Source: Thiobacillus sp. UBA3361
GTDB taxonomy: Bacteria; Pseudomonadota; Gammaproteobacteria; Burkholderiales; Thiobacillaceae
Direction of reading: 5' to 3'
DNA length: 64,000 nt
Assembly (NCBI GenBank): GCA_002360535.1
Contig: DEQR01000020.1
Location: 1-64,000, forward strand
Part shown: in pieces, positions 22,487-30,582 of the stretch
Position numbering within the stretch: the stretch's first letter is position 1
How the letters are laid out: every line of letters begins with the position of its first letter
The notes under the pieces: model-generated
Databases searched by the model: none
Seen by the model: only the letters and a program-made list of their open reading frames with translations
What the model was told of the DNA's origin: nothing
Position numbers and translations under genes: made by a program

Positions 22487-22980
22487 GGGGTTTCCCGGAT
22501 GCGGCCGAGCAGGCCGGTGGTACTCGCTTGGTGCAGAAAAGGGATGGAATGCACGACACCGCCCCAGCCCAGCACCTCCCGGCCGCCGACGATGCGCTCC
22601 ACCGGCCAGTCACCGCCCTTGACCAGCAGGTCCGGGCGGGTGGCGAGGATCAGATCCAGGGGGGTATCGGCGTCGAAGGCGGTGACCAGGTTGACGGACT
22701 CCAGGGCGGCCAGCACCGCCATGCGGTCTTCCAGCCGGTTGACCGGCCTCTCGGCGCCCTTGCCCTGGCGGCGCACCGAATCGTCGCTGTTCACCGCCAC
22801 CAGCAGACTGGCGCCCAGGGCACGCGCCTGGGCCAGGTAGGTGACATGGCCGCGGTGCAGGATGTCGAAGCAGCCGTTGGTGAACACCAGCGGCCGAGAC
22901 AACGCCGCCAGGCGGCCGGCCAGCCCGCCCGGCGTGCAGAGCTTGGCCTCGAAGGCCGGCGGCGCATACACGCTGGGCAC
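22483..22980 (-). CDS. rfaE2: D-glycero-beta-D-manno-heptose 1-phosphate adenylyltransferase (RfaE2)
   Basis: 165 residues, stand-alone nucleotidyltransferase corresponding to the C-terminal domain of HldE. Makes ADP-heptose precursor for LPS inner core. FTNGCFDILHRGHVTYLAQA holds the HxGH motif of the cytidylyltransferase-like superfamily; VAVNSDDSVRRQGKGAERPV, LLVKGGDWPVERIVG and a C-terminal STTGLLGRI (TT-x-hydrophobic pattern) are conserved. The kinase domain is not fused. The SIS protein two genes upstream may serve the same pathway. Confidence 0.93.
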   Translation of the reverse strand: MPSVYAPPAFEAKLCTPGGLAGRLAALSRPLVFTNGCFDILHRGHVTYLAQARALGASLLVAVNSDDSVRRQGKGAERPVNRLEDRMAVLAALESVNLVTAFDADTPLDLILATRPDLLVKGGDWPVERIVGGREVLGWGGVVHSIPFLHQASTTGLLGRIRETP

Positions 22981-23031
22981 GATGGCGGATTACCGGAGGA
23001 CGTCGGGGGGAGAAAACCGGCCCTGACGGGG

Positions 23032-23604
23032 TCAATCCAGGTATTCGAAGACTTTCACCACCTTGGTCACGCCCGAGGTGCGGGCGGCAATCTCGGCGGC
23101 CACCTTACCTTCGTCGCGCTTCAGCAGACCCATCAGATAGACCACGCTGTTTTCCGTGACCACCTTGACGTGGTTGCCGTTGATGCGGTCGTCGTCGAAC
23201 AGCCGGGTCTTGACCTTGGCGGTGATGTAGCCGTCGTTGCTGCGGCTGCCGATGCCAGTGGGCGCGGCGATGGCCAGTTCGTTGAACACCTCGCGCACCC
23301 CCTCGACGCCTTTGGCGATGTCGCCCACCTTGGTCTTCAGGGCTTCGGTGGGCGCCTCGCCGGTGATCAGCAGACGCTTGTTGTAGCTGGTGAAGTTGGC
23401 ATGCACGGCCTGGATGCCCGCATCGCGCAGGCGGTGGCCGGCCTTCAGTTCGTTCTCCTCGTCGGTGAGATAGACGCCGGAAGAACGCCGGTCTTCCGCG
23501 ACCAGCACGCCCACCGCGGCGCCGGTGGCCACCACGGGCACGCAGCCGGTCAGGGGCAGGGCGGCGCTCAGGCCGAGCAGGGTGACAAGGGCTAGCTTCT
23601 TCAT
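23032..23604 (-). CDS. dolP: BON-domain outer-membrane lipoprotein (DolP/YraP-like)
   Basis: 190 residues. The start at 23604 gives a lipoprotein signal MKKLALVTLLGLSAALPLTGC with lipobox LTGC. Two BON domains follow (residues ~45-110, ~120-190), with YNKRLLITGEAPTEALKTKV and NGNHVKVVTENSVVYLMGLL as their core strands. DolP binds anionic phospholipid at the outer membrane and supports envelope integrity in E. coli. Here, as there, it follows a SIS protein gene, with only 2 bp between them. A longer start at 23643 is possible but would hide the signal peptide. Confidence 0.88.
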   Translation of the reverse strand: MKKLALVTLLGLSAALPLTGCVPVVATGAAVGVLVAEDRRSSGVYLTDEENELKAGHRLRDAGIQAVHANFTSYNKRLLITGEAPTEALKTKVGDIAKGVEGVREVFNELAIAAPTGIGSRSNDGYITAKVKTRLFDDDRINGNHVKVVTENSVVYLMGLLKRDEGKVAAEIAARTSGVTKVVKVFEYLD

Positions 23605-23606
23605 GG

Positions 23607-24194
23607 TCAGACTCCCAGTAACAAGTAATCGACGCCATCGCACAGGCAGTGGATGGCCAGCAAATGCACTTCCTGGATGCGGGCCGTGTTGTCGGCCGGC
23701 ACGCAGATCAGCAAGTCGTCCTCGTGCAGCCTCTCGGCCAACGGGCCGCCATCGCGGCCGGTCAGGGCGATCACACCCATTTCCCGTTCGTGAGCCACGT
23801 CCACCGCCTCCAGCACGTTGCGTGACGCGCCGCTGGTGGAAATGGCCAGCAGCAGGTCACCCGCCCGGCCCAGTGCCTGCACCTGGCGGGAGAACACCTT
23901 CGAAAAGGCGTCGTCGTTGGCCACCGAGGTCAGGATGGAGGTATCGGTGGTCAGAGCGATGGCCGCCAGGGCCGGCCGGTCCTGTTCGAACCGGTTCACC
24001 ATCTCTGACGCGAAGTGCTGGGCATCCGCCGCCGACCCCCCATTGCCGCAAACCAGGATACGCCCCTCGTTCATCAGGCAATCCACCATGCGCTCAGTCG
24101 CCAGGGCAATGGGCTCGGCGACCAGATCCAGTGCCGCGGACTTGGTGGCGATGCTGTCCTGGAACTGCTGCTGGATGCGGTCGGCTAGGGACAT
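23607..24194 (-). CDS. SIS-domain protein (DiaA / phosphoheptose isomerase family)
   Basis: 195 residues with one SIS domain: ILVCGNGGSAADAQHFASEM, LLLAISTSGASRNVLEAVD, VIALTGRDGGPLAE, RIQEVHLLAIHCLCDGVD. It resembles both E. coli DiaA (DnaA regulator) and GmhA (sedoheptulose-7-phosphate isomerase). The order yraN-SIS-BON matches E. coli yraN-diaA-dolP, favouring DiaA. The GGSAADAQHF motif and the nearby rfaE2 favour GmhA, and many betaproteobacteria use this gene for heptose synthesis. A TATAAT hexamer lies 26-31 bp upstream (24220-24225 on the minus strand), without a good -35. Confidence 0.85.
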   Translation of the reverse strand: MSLADRIQQQFQDSIATKSAALDLVAEPIALATERMVDCLMNEGRILVCGNGGSAADAQHFASEMVNRFEQDRPALAAIALTTDTSILTSVANDDAFSKVFSRQVQALGRAGDLLLAISTSGASRNVLEAVDVAHEREMGVIALTGRDGGPLAERLHEDDLLICVPADNTARIQEVHLLAIHCLCDGVDYLLLGV

Positions 24195-24246
24195 GGACGA
24201 TCTGCTTCGAACAATAATAATTATACGTGCTGGGCTGGCGACGGCC

Positions 24247-24582
24247 CTAACCGGCGTCGAAGGCATTGCGCAGCCAGGTCAGTCGCGCACCTTCGATGAG
24301 CACGGCATCGAAGCGGCACACCGCCTGGCTGTCGTACTGGGCCAGGTAGAGCTGGGCGGTCTTGATCAGCCGCTCGCGCTTGGCCGCGGTGATGCTTTCC
24401 GCCGCGCCGCCGAAACGGTCCGAGCCGCGGGCGCGCACCTCCACGAACACCAGGGTGGCCCCGTCGCGGCAGATCAGATCGATCTCGCCGAAACGGCAGT
24501 GCCAATTGCGCGCCACCAGACGCAGGCCTTGATGCTGGAGGTAATCCGCCGCCCGTTCTTCATCCGCCGCGCCTCTGCGCAT
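24247..24582 (-). CDS. yraN: UPF0102 family protein YraN
   Basis: 111 residues, UPF0102, a Holliday-junction-resolvase-like nuclease fold. GAADEERAADYLQHQGLRLV, ARNWHCRFGEIDLICRDGAT, LVFVEVRARGSDRFGG and AAKRERLIKTAQLYL fit the family; G-E-I-D-L and FVEVRAR carry the E-x(n)-D-x(n)-ExK/R core, with Arg in place of the usual Lys. The start at 24582 is preferred for its RBS (GGAAGGGG, 5 bp spacing); ATGs at 24597 and 24609 are alternatives. The function is unknown in vivo. Divergent from rsmI, as usual for the pair. Confidence 0.9.
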   Translation of the reverse strand: MRRGAADEERAADYLQHQGLRLVARNWHCRFGEIDLICRDGATLVFVEVRARGSDRFGGAAESITAAKRERLIKTAQLYLAQYDSQAVCRFDAVLIEGARLTWLRNAFDAG

Positions 24583-24663
24583 GCCGGCCCCTTCCATCCG
24601 ATTCCGCATCCGTTGGTACACTGGGCGGCCTAGACATCCCACCCGCCAAGCAGCTTCGCCGCC

Positions 24664-25554
24664 ATGCACCCCCCTCCCGTCCGTGCCCGCGCGGGCACTT
24701 TGTACGTGCTGGCCACCCCGATAGGCAACCTGCGCGACATCACCCTGCGCGCCCTGGACATCCTCGGCAGCGTCGATCTGGTGGCCGCCGAGGATACCCG
24801 CACTACAGCCGGGCTGCTGGCCGCCTATGGCATCGAGGCGCGCCTGTTCGCCTATCACGAGCACAACGAGCGCAGCGCCACCCCGGTCCTGCTGGAACGC
24901 CTGCGCAGCGGCGCCAGCATCGCCCTGGCCAGCGACGCGGGCACGCCGGGCATCAGCGACCCCGGCACCTTGCTGGTGGCGGCGGCGCGCGCCGAGGGTA
25001 TCCCTGTGGAGCCCATTCCCGGCCCGAATGCCGCCGTGGCCGCCCTGTCCGCCTGCGGCCTGGATGCGCCGCACTGGCTGTTCTACGGCTTCCTGCCCGC
25101 CAAGTCCTCCGCCCGGCGCAAGGTCCTGGAAACGCTGCGGGACCTGCCCCACACCCTGGTATTCTACGAGGCGCCGCATCGCATCGGCGAATGCGTGGCC
25201 GACTTGGCAGACATCCTGGGTGGCACGCGCCGGGCGTGCATCGCGCGCGAACTCACCAAGCGTTTCGAGACGCTGCACCGCTGCACCCTGGCCGAAGCGT
25301 GCCCCTGGCTGGCGGCAGACGAAAACCACCGGCGCGGCGAGTTCGTGCTGCTGGTGGGCGGCGCCGTACCGGCCGCCTACGACGAACTGGCGGCAGCCCG
25401 GCCGGTTCTGGCCGCCCTGCTGGACGAGTTGCCCGCCAGCCAGGCCGCTCGCCTGGCCGCCCGGATCACGGGGGTGCGCAAGAATCTTCTGTACCAGGCC
25501 GCCCTCGAGCAGGCCGGCGATAAACACGACGAGAGTCCGCACGACCAGACATGA
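24664..25554 (+). CDS. rsmI: 16S rRNA (cytidine(1402)-2'-O)-methyltransferase RsmI
   Basis: 296 residues, SAM-dependent tetrapyrrole-methylase fold. Methylates the 2'-OH of C1402 in 16S rRNA near the P site; works with RsmH, which is also in this window (29351). Motifs: TLYVLATPIGNLRDITLRAL, DLVAAEDTRTTAGLL, IALASDAGTPGISDPGTLLV, FLPAKSSARRK and TLVFYEAPHRI. The stop overlaps the pyrC start by 4 bp. Confidence 0.96.
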   Translation: MHPPPVRARAGTLYVLATPIGNLRDITLRALDILGSVDLVAAEDTRTTAGLLAAYGIEARLFAYHEHNERSATPVLLERLRSGASIALASDAGTPGISDPGTLLVAAARAEGIPVEPIPGPNAAVAALSACGLDAPHWLFYGFLPAKSSARRKVLETLRDLPHTLVFYEAPHRIGECVADLADILGGTRRACIARELTKRFETLHRCTLAEACPWLAADENHRRGEFVLLVGGAVPAAYDELAAARPVLAALLDELPASQAARLAARITGVRKNLLYQAALEQAGDKHDESPHDQT

Positions 25555-26588
25555 GCACGACGCTGACACTGATCCGCCCCGACGACTGGCACCTGCATCT
25601 GCGCGACGGCGAGGCCATGGCCTCGGTGCTGCCTGATACCGCGCGCCGCTTCGCCCGCGCCATCGTCATGCCCAACCTGAAGCCTCCGGTACGCACGGTG
25701 GCCGAGGCGGACGCCTACCGGCGGCGCATCCTGGACGCCCTGCCGGCGGGCCTGGCCTTCGAGCCGTTGATGACCCTGTACCTGACCGACAACACCACGG
25801 CGGAGGAAATCCGGCGCGCTCGGGCGAGCGGCTTCGTGCAGGCAGTCAAGTACTACCCGGCGGGCGCCACCACCAACTCCGACCTCGGGGTGAGCTCGGT
25901 GGAGAAGGCCTGGCCGGCCATCGCCGCCATGGAGGAGTCAGGACTGCCCCTGTTGGTGCACGGCGAAACCACCGACCCGGAAGTCGATGTGTTCGACCGC
26001 GAGGCCGTGTTCATCAACCGCGTGCTGCTGCCGCTATTGGAGCGCTTCCCACGCCTCAGGCTGGTCCTGGAGCACATCACCACCGCCGACGGCATCGCCT
26101 TCGTGCGCCAAGCCGGCGCCAACGTGGCTGGCACCCTGACCGCTCATCATCTGCTCTACAACCGCAACGCCCTGTTCCGCGGCGGCATCCGGCCTCACTA
26201 CTACTGCCTGCCGGTGCTGAAACGCGAGCGGCATCGCCAAGCTTTGGTGGAGGCCGCCGTTTCCGGAGATCCGAAGTTCTTCCTGGGAACGGACAGCGCG
26301 CCGCATGCCCGGCAGGCAAAGGAATGCGCCTGCGGCTGCGCCGGTATCTACACCGCCCATGCGGCCATCGAGTTGTACGCGGAGGCCTTCGAGGCCGCGG
26401 GCGCCCTGGACCGGCTGGAAGGCTTCGCCAGCCGATTCGGCCCGGCCTTTTACGGCCTGCCGGTCAACCGCGACACCCTCACCCTGGTCAAGGAGGCCTG
26501 GCAGGCGCCCAAGGCCCGGCAGTTCGGGGCGGACACCGTGATCCCCCTGCGCGCCGGCGAGTCCGTCGGCTGGCGTCTCGCCCCATGA
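25551..26588 (+). CDS. pyrC: Dihydroorotase PyrC
   Basis: 345 residues, zinc enzyme of de novo pyrimidine synthesis that closes carbamoyl-aspartate to dihydroorotate. This is the E. coli PyrC type (about 345 residues). The first metal site is DWHLHLRDGE; the carbamylated Lys lies in VKYYPAGATTNS; metal-binding His residues lie in LLVHGETTD and LVLEHITT; the substrate loop GTDSAPHARQAKE closes the site. ATG start coupled to the rsmI stop. Confidence 0.97.
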   Translation: MSTTLTLIRPDDWHLHLRDGEAMASVLPDTARRFARAIVMPNLKPPVRTVAEADAYRRRILDALPAGLAFEPLMTLYLTDNTTAEEIRRARASGFVQAVKYYPAGATTNSDLGVSSVEKAWPAIAAMEESGLPLLVHGETTDPEVDVFDREAVFINRVLLPLLERFPRLRLVLEHITTADGIAFVRQAGANVAGTLTAHHLLYNRNALFRGGIRPHYYCLPVLKRERHRQALVEAAVSGDPKFFLGTDSAPHARQAKECACGCAGIYTAHAAIELYAEAFEAAGALDRLEGFASRFGPAFYGLPVNRDTLTLVKEAWQAPKARQFGADTVIPLRAGESVGWRLAP

Positions 26589-26619
26589 CAGAACCGCTCA
26601 CCCTTCCGGCTGAAACACC

Positions 26620-26949
26620 ATGAAAACGCTGCATCATGTGCTGCTGGGCATCGCCCTGTTTTTCCTGTACGTCTATGTCGCCCAGCAGCTCTATCTGTTC
26701 ATGTTCCGCGACGCCTGCCAGGACGCGGGCGGCGCCTACCAGGCCGCCTATCGCCTGTGCACCGGCCTGACCACCCAGGAGCCGGATCTCGGCGCCCGCA
26801 TGCCCTATTGGCGCTGGCTGCTCATCCTGGGCATTCCCGCCGGGCTGATGGTCGCCCTGCAACTCAGCGTACAGGCCCTGGTACTGCTCGCCGGCAGGGG
26901 CAAACCGCGCAGCCGCGGCCGGCGGCGCATCCCCAACCCGCCCCGCTGA
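26620..26949 (+). CDS. Small membrane protein, unknown function
   Basis: 109 residues. Hydrophobic segments at residues ~7-30 (LLGIALFFLYVYVAQQLYLF) and ~68-92 (WLLILGIPAGLMVALQLSVQ, LVLL) with a loop holding two cysteines (DACQDAGG, RLCTGL). The C-terminal tail is basic (GKPRSRGRRRIPNPPR). It starts 31 bp after pyrC and could be cotranscribed. No family is recognised. Confidence 0.65.
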   Translation: MKTLHHVLLGIALFFLYVYVAQQLYLFMFRDACQDAGGAYQAAYRLCTGLTTQEPDLGARMPYWRWLLILGIPAGLMVALQLSVQALVLLAGRGKPRSRGRRRIPNPPR

Positions 26950-26973
26950 GCGGGTGGCTGCCTGCCTGTACTG

Positions 26974-26997
26974 GGCGGCGGCGGCGGCGGCGGCGGC
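26974..26997 (+). repeat. (GGC)8 trinucleotide repeat
   Basis: Eight perfect GGC units in the 93-bp gap between the membrane protein gene and pilU. It could form a stable GC hairpin or slip in length. It is non-coding unless pilU is translated from further upstream. Confidence 0.85.
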
Positions 26998-27075
26998 GAG
27001 GCTAGAGCCGCGGCGTATCAAGTTGGTCCCCGACGCGCCGATATGTGCACATCCCCCGAGACACGGATGCACTGT

Positions 27076-28209
27076 ATGACTGCCGACAATCCCTATTTCA
27101 AATTCGTGGTGGACCTGCTCAAGGTCATGATGGACAAGGGCGGTTCCGACCTGTTCATCACCGTGGGGGCGCCACCAGCCATCAAACTGCACGGGGAGAT
27201 GACCCCCTTCCCCGGCAAGCCGGTCAGCCGCGCCCAGGCGGAAGAGATCGTGGCGGCGGTGATGAACGAAAAACAGCAGGTGGAATTCCGTGCCACCCAC
27301 GACTGCAACTTCGCCCTCAGCCTGGACGGCATCGGCCGCTTTCGGGTCAACGCCTACGTGCAACGCAGTTCGCACGGTTTGGTCGCGCGGGTGATCAACA
27401 CCACCATCCCCACCGTGGAGGAACTGCGTCTGCCGCAGACTCTCAAGGACATCGTCATGGCCAAGCGCGGTCTGGTGTTGATGGTGGGCGGCACCGGCTC
27501 GGGCAAGTCCACCAGCCTGGCGGCCATGCTGGATCACCGCAACGAACATTCCAAGGGCCACATCATCACCATCGAGGACCCCATCGAGTTCGTCCATCCG
27601 CACAAGAATTGTCTGGTCATGCAGCGGGAAGTGGGCGTTGACACCGACAACTGGTTCGCGGCCCTCAAGAACACCCTGCGCCAGGCACCGGACGTGATCC
27701 TGATCGGCGAGATCCGCGACCGCGACACCATGGACTACGCCATAGCCTTCGCCGAGACCGGCCACCTGTGCCTGGCCACCCTGCACGCCAACAACTCCAA
27801 CCAGGCCCTGGACCGGATCATCAACTTCTTCCCCGCCGACCGGCGCCAGCAGATCCTCATGGATCTGTCCCTCAACCTGAAGGCCACCGTTTCCCAGCGG
27901 CTCATCCCCAGCAGCCAGGGTGGCCGCGTGCCGGCGGTAGAGGTCCTGCTCAACACACCTCGCGTGTCGGATCTGATCCTCAAGGGACAGGTGCACGAGA
28001 TCAAGGAGATCATGGCCAAGTCACGCGACCTGGGTATGCGCACCTTCGACCAGGCCCTGTTCGATCTCTGCCAGGCCGACATGGTGGATGGCGAGACGGC
28101 CCTGCGTTACGCCGATTCCAGCAATGAGTTGCGCCTGATGCTGAAGAATCTGAAACGCGGCGCCTTGCCGGGCGACGACGGCAACGGCCTGTCTATCGTC
28201 GATCACTGA
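27076..28209 (+). CDS. pilU: Type IV pilus retraction ATPase PilU
   Basis: 377 residues from ATG 27076. PilT/PilU-family hexameric AAA+ motor that helps PilT depolymerise pili. FKFVVDLLKVMMDKGGSDLF and TVGAPPAIKLHG are PilU-like starts; Walker A is VGGTGSGKST, the Asp box ITIEDPIEFVH, Walker B DVILIGEIRDRDT and the His box HLCLATLHANN. No pilT gene is adjacent. ATGs at 27043 and 27067 are in frame; the family start favours 27076 or 27067. It ends 50 bp before the rnpB 5' end. Confidence 0.93.
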   Translation: MTADNPYFKFVVDLLKVMMDKGGSDLFITVGAPPAIKLHGEMTPFPGKPVSRAQAEEIVAAVMNEKQQVEFRATHDCNFALSLDGIGRFRVNAYVQRSSHGLVARVINTTIPTVEELRLPQTLKDIVMAKRGLVLMVGGTGSGKSTSLAAMLDHRNEHSKGHIITIEDPIEFVHPHKNCLVMQREVGVDTDNWFAALKNTLRQAPDVILIGEIRDRDTMDYAIAFAETGHLCLATLHANNSNQALDRIINFFPADRRQQILMDLSLNLKATVSQRLIPSSQGGRVPAVEVLLNTPRVSDLILKGQVHEIKEIMAKSRDLGMRTFDQALFDLCQADMVDGETALRYADSSNELRLMLKNLKRGALPGDDGNGLSIVDH

Positions 28210-28224
28210 AGCCGCACATCCTAC

Positions 28225-28253
28225 TTGGCTTTGCCGGCGACCGCCCCTATAGT
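28225..28253 (+). promoter_or_regulatory. Sigma-70 promoter of rnpB
   Basis: -35 TTGGCT (28225-28230), 17-bp spacer, -10 TATAGT (28248-28253). The predicted start about 7 bp later coincides with the RNase P RNA 5' end at ~28260. It begins 16 bp after the pilU stop. Confidence 0.75.
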
Positions 28254-28259
28254 CTAGGC

Positions 28260-28634
28260 GGGAGTTGGCCAGACAGCCGCCGCGCCTCATGCGCGGAGGA
28301 AAGTCCGGGCTCCACAGGGCAGGGTGCCAGGTAACGCCTGGGCGCTATAAGTCGAAAGACCCAAGGCGACGGACAGTGCAACAGAAACATACCGCCGATG
28401 GCCGTTCGCAAGAACGGATCAGGCAAGGGTGAAATCGTGCGGTAAGAGCGCACGGCCGGGCCGGCAACGGTCCCGGCGGGCAAACCCCACCCGGAGCAAG
28501 GCCAAATAGGCAGGCGCGTCTTTTGACATCGGCGGCCCGTCGAAGCCTGCGGGTAGGCTGCACGAGGCGACGGGCGACCGTCGTCCCAGATGAATGGCTG
28601 TCCACGACAGAACCCGGCTTATCGGCCGACTCCC
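28260..28634 (+). ncRNA. rnpB: RNase P RNA (class A)
   Basis: About 375 nt. Conserved blocks in order: GGGAGTTGGCCAGACAGCCG, GAGGAAAGTCCGGGCTCC, CAGGGTGCCAGGTAACGCC, ACCGCCGATGGCC, GGGTGAAATCGTGCGGTAAG, CCCACCCGGAGCAAGGCC, AGATGAATGGCTGTCC and ACAGAACCCGGCTTATCGG. The 5' end GGGAGTTGGCC pairs with the 3' end GGCCGACTCCC to form P1. It is the catalytic RNA that matures tRNA 5' ends. Ends are set by the P1 stem and may be off by a few bases. Confidence 0.97.
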
Positions 28635-28704
28635 CCCTCTCATTTCCGGGTCCGAGCCCCACTCGGGCTCACCCTACCTCCATTCTTAACAAAGCACTTT
28701 AAGA

Positions 28705-28721
28705 AAAGGGCTCAGCCCTTT
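28705..28721 (+). terminator. Probable terminator between rnpB and mraZ
   Basis: AAAGGGC-TCA-GCCCTTT (7-bp stem, 3-nt loop) followed by ATTTATATT. A second hairpin, GAGCCC-CACTC-GGGCTC (28653-28669), lies closer to the rnpB 3' end but lacks a U-tract. Together they would separate rnpB from the dcw cluster. Confidence 0.65.
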
Positions 28722-28787
28722 ATTTATATTGATCATGTGTGGCTATATAAGTCTTTGTATGCATTGAAAAAACTCCGCAATTAAGCC

Positions 28788-28817
28788 TTGACTGCCCAAC
28801 TTCCCCACCTCTATAGT
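28788..28817 (+). promoter_or_regulatory. dcw cluster promoter (Pmra)
   Basis: -35 TTGACT (28788-28793), 18-bp spacer, -10 TATAGT (28812-28817), in the AT-richer gap before mraZ. It is followed directly by the MraZ boxes, the arrangement known for the E. coli mra promoter. Confidence 0.8.
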
Positions 28818-28825
28818 GGCGAATA

Positions 28826-28860
28826 TTGGAGATGAGTGGAGGAAAGTGTGGTCGAGTGGT
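28826..28860 (+). promoter_or_regulatory. MraZ operator boxes
   Basis: Four boxes spaced exactly 10 bp apart: TTGGA (28826), GTGGA (28836), GTGTG (28846), GTGGT (28856). MraZ binds GTGG-type repeats with 10-bp periodicity just downstream of its own promoter; the first and third boxes here are degenerate. Autorepression of the dcw cluster is expected. Confidence 0.75.
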
Positions 28861-28883
28861 AAATCGGCCGCACCACAAGAGCA

Positions 28884-29354
28884 ATGTTTCGAGGGCTGTC
28901 CCCATTGGCATTGGATGGCAAGGGCAGGCTGGCCATTCCGACCAAATACCGCGAAATGCTCATGCAGCGATGCGGCGGCCGCCTCGTGCTCACGATGGAC
29001 CCGGACCGCTGTCTGCTGCTCTACCCCTTCTCCGACTGGGAACCCATCGAGCAGAAGCTCAATGCCCTGCCCAGCTTCAATCCCATCAGCCGCCAGATGC
29101 AGCGCCTCCTGGTGGGCTCGGCCACCGACACGGAGATGGACAACGCCGGGCGCATCCTGCTGCCCGCCACCCACCGGGGCTATGCCGCCCTCGACAAGGA
29201 CGTGATGCTGGTGGGACAGGGCAACAAGTTCGAGATTTGGGACGCCGCGGCCTGGAACGAACGCTTCTCGGGAATCACCGAACTGCCCGGCAAGTTGGAT
29301 GAAGCGTTGCGCAATGGAGAGATGCCGGATGGCCTGCGGGACTTCTCCCTTTGA
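28884..29354 (+). CDS. mraZ: Transcriptional regulator MraZ
   Basis: 156 residues with two AbrB-like (SpoVT) swapped-hairpin domains: MFRGLSPLALDGKGRLAIPT at the start and TDTEMDNAGRILLPATHRGY in the middle; the DxxGRxxxP pattern in both is the MraZ signature. Forms a ring that binds the repeats at 28826-28860 and tunes dcw expression. First gene of the dcw cluster. Its TGA overlaps the rsmH TTG start (TTGA at 29351-29354). Confidence 0.96.
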   Translation: MFRGLSPLALDGKGRLAIPTKYREMLMQRCGGRLVLTMDPDRCLLLYPFSDWEPIEQKLNALPSFNPISRQMQRLLVGSATDTEMDNAGRILLPATHRGYAALDKDVMLVGQGNKFEIWDAAAWNERFSGITELPGKLDEALRNGEMPDGLRDFSL

Positions 29355-30295
29355 GCCCGGCGCATATCCCCGTGCTGCTGGACGAGACGCTGGCAGCGCT
29401 CGCGCTGCATCCGGACGGTGTGTATGTGGATGCCACCTTCGGGCGCGGCGGCCACAGCCGGGCGATCCTGGCTCGCCTGGGATCGGCGGGCAGGCTCATT
29501 GCCCTGGATCGCGATCCGCAGGCGGTGGCTGCCGGCCGGGTGTGGACCGACGCACGCTTCAGCATCGTGCATGCCCCCTTCAGCGAACTGGGGTGGGTCA
29601 TGGCGGAAATGAACGTGGCCCAAGTGAATGGCGTGCTGCTCGATCTGGGCGTTTCCAGTCCGCAACTGGATACGCCGGAACGCGGCTTCAGCTTCCGTCA
29701 CGACGCGCCCCTGGACATGCGCATGGATACCAGCCGGGGGCCTTCAGCCGCCGAGTGGCTGCAGCATGCCGATGAAGCGGAGATCGCCCAGGTTGTCCGG
29801 GAATATGGGGAAGAGCGGTTTGCTAAACAGATTGCGCGGGCGATTGTGGCGGCAAGAGGTGTCGCGCCCCTCGCCACCACCGGTCAGCTCGCCCGCCTGG
29901 TCGCGGGCGCGGTCCGCACCCGCGAACGGGGCCAGGACCCGGCGACGCGTACCTTTCAAGCTATCCGGATTCACGTTAACCGGGAACTTGAGGAACTGGC
30001 TGAAGCGCTCCCGCAGGCGGTCGAACTGCTCGGGCCCGGGGGGCGCATCGCGGTGATCAGCTTCCACTCCCTTGAAGACCGCCTGGTAAAGCGCTTTCTG
30101 CGCACCGAGGCGAGCGGGCCGGAAGTGCCCGCGGACATTCCCCTGCCGGCGGACAAACTGCCTCAGGGCCGCTTGCGCCTCATCGGCAAGGCCATTCGTC
30201 CCACGGCCGCGGAGGCAACCGCCAACCCGAGGGCGCGCAGCGCGGTACTGCGGGTGGCGGAAAAGCTGCCCGACCGGAAAGGCGCGGCATGCTGA
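29351..30295 (+). CDS. rsmH: 16S rRNA (cytosine(1402)-N4)-methyltransferase RsmH (MraW)
   Basis: 314 residues with a TTG start overlapping the mraZ stop. SAM-dependent enzyme that methylates N4 of C1402 of 16S rRNA. AHIPVLLDETLAALALHPDG, VDATFGRGGHSRAIL (SAM motif), GVLLDLGVSSPQLDTPERGF, RTFQAIRIHVNRELEEL and ISFHSLEDRLVKRF are family signatures. It acts on the same nucleotide as RsmI at 24664. The last codons overlap ftsL by 7 bp. Confidence 0.97.
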   Translation: MSPAHIPVLLDETLAALALHPDGVYVDATFGRGGHSRAILARLGSAGRLIALDRDPQAVAAGRVWTDARFSIVHAPFSELGWVMAEMNVAQVNGVLLDLGVSSPQLDTPERGFSFRHDAPLDMRMDTSRGPSAAEWLQHADEAEIAQVVREYGEERFAKQIARAIVAARGVAPLATTGQLARLVAGAVRTRERGQDPATRTFQAIRIHVNRELEELAEALPQAVELLGPGGRIAVISFHSLEDRLVKRFLRTEASGPEVPADIPLPADKLPQGRLRLIGKAIRPTAAEATANPRARSAVLRVAEKLPDRKGAAC

Positions 30296-30582
30296 GGCTC
30301 AATCTGATCCTGGCCGGGGTGCTGATCGCCTGCGCCATTCTTGCCGTCTCCGCCCGCCACAAGGCGCGCCAGACGTTCATCCTGCTGCAACAGGAGCAGG
30401 CCCGCGCCCGCAGCCTGGACATCGACTGGGGCCGACTGCTTCTGGAGCAGAGCACCTGGGCCATGCACACCCGAGTGGAGCTGGTGGCCCACAACCAGTT
30501 GCAGATGGCCGTGCCGGATGCCAAGCGCATCTACCTCATCCCTCCCGGCCAGGGCGTCCCGACGACGGTGGTGACACCATGA
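30289..30582 (+). CDS. ftsL: Cell division protein FtsL
   Basis: 97 residues, bitopic inner-membrane protein. A single transmembrane helix (LNLILAGVLIACAILAVSAR) is followed by a periplasmic coiled coil with a leucine-rich heptad pattern (ILLQQEQARARSLDIDWGRL). Partner of FtsB and FtsQ in the divisome. Position between rsmH and ftsI is standard and supports the call, since FtsL sequences are weakly conserved. Confidence 0.92.
   Translation: MLRLNLILAGVLIACAILAVSARHKARQTFILLQQEQARARSLDIDWGRLLLEQSTWAMHTRVELVAHNQLQMAVPDAKRIYLIPPGQGVPTTVVTP

Noticed and set aside
23607..24194. Firm naming as gmhA or diaA
   Set aside because: Sequence fits both; gene order favours diaA and neighbouring rfaE2 favours gmhA, so only the family is given.
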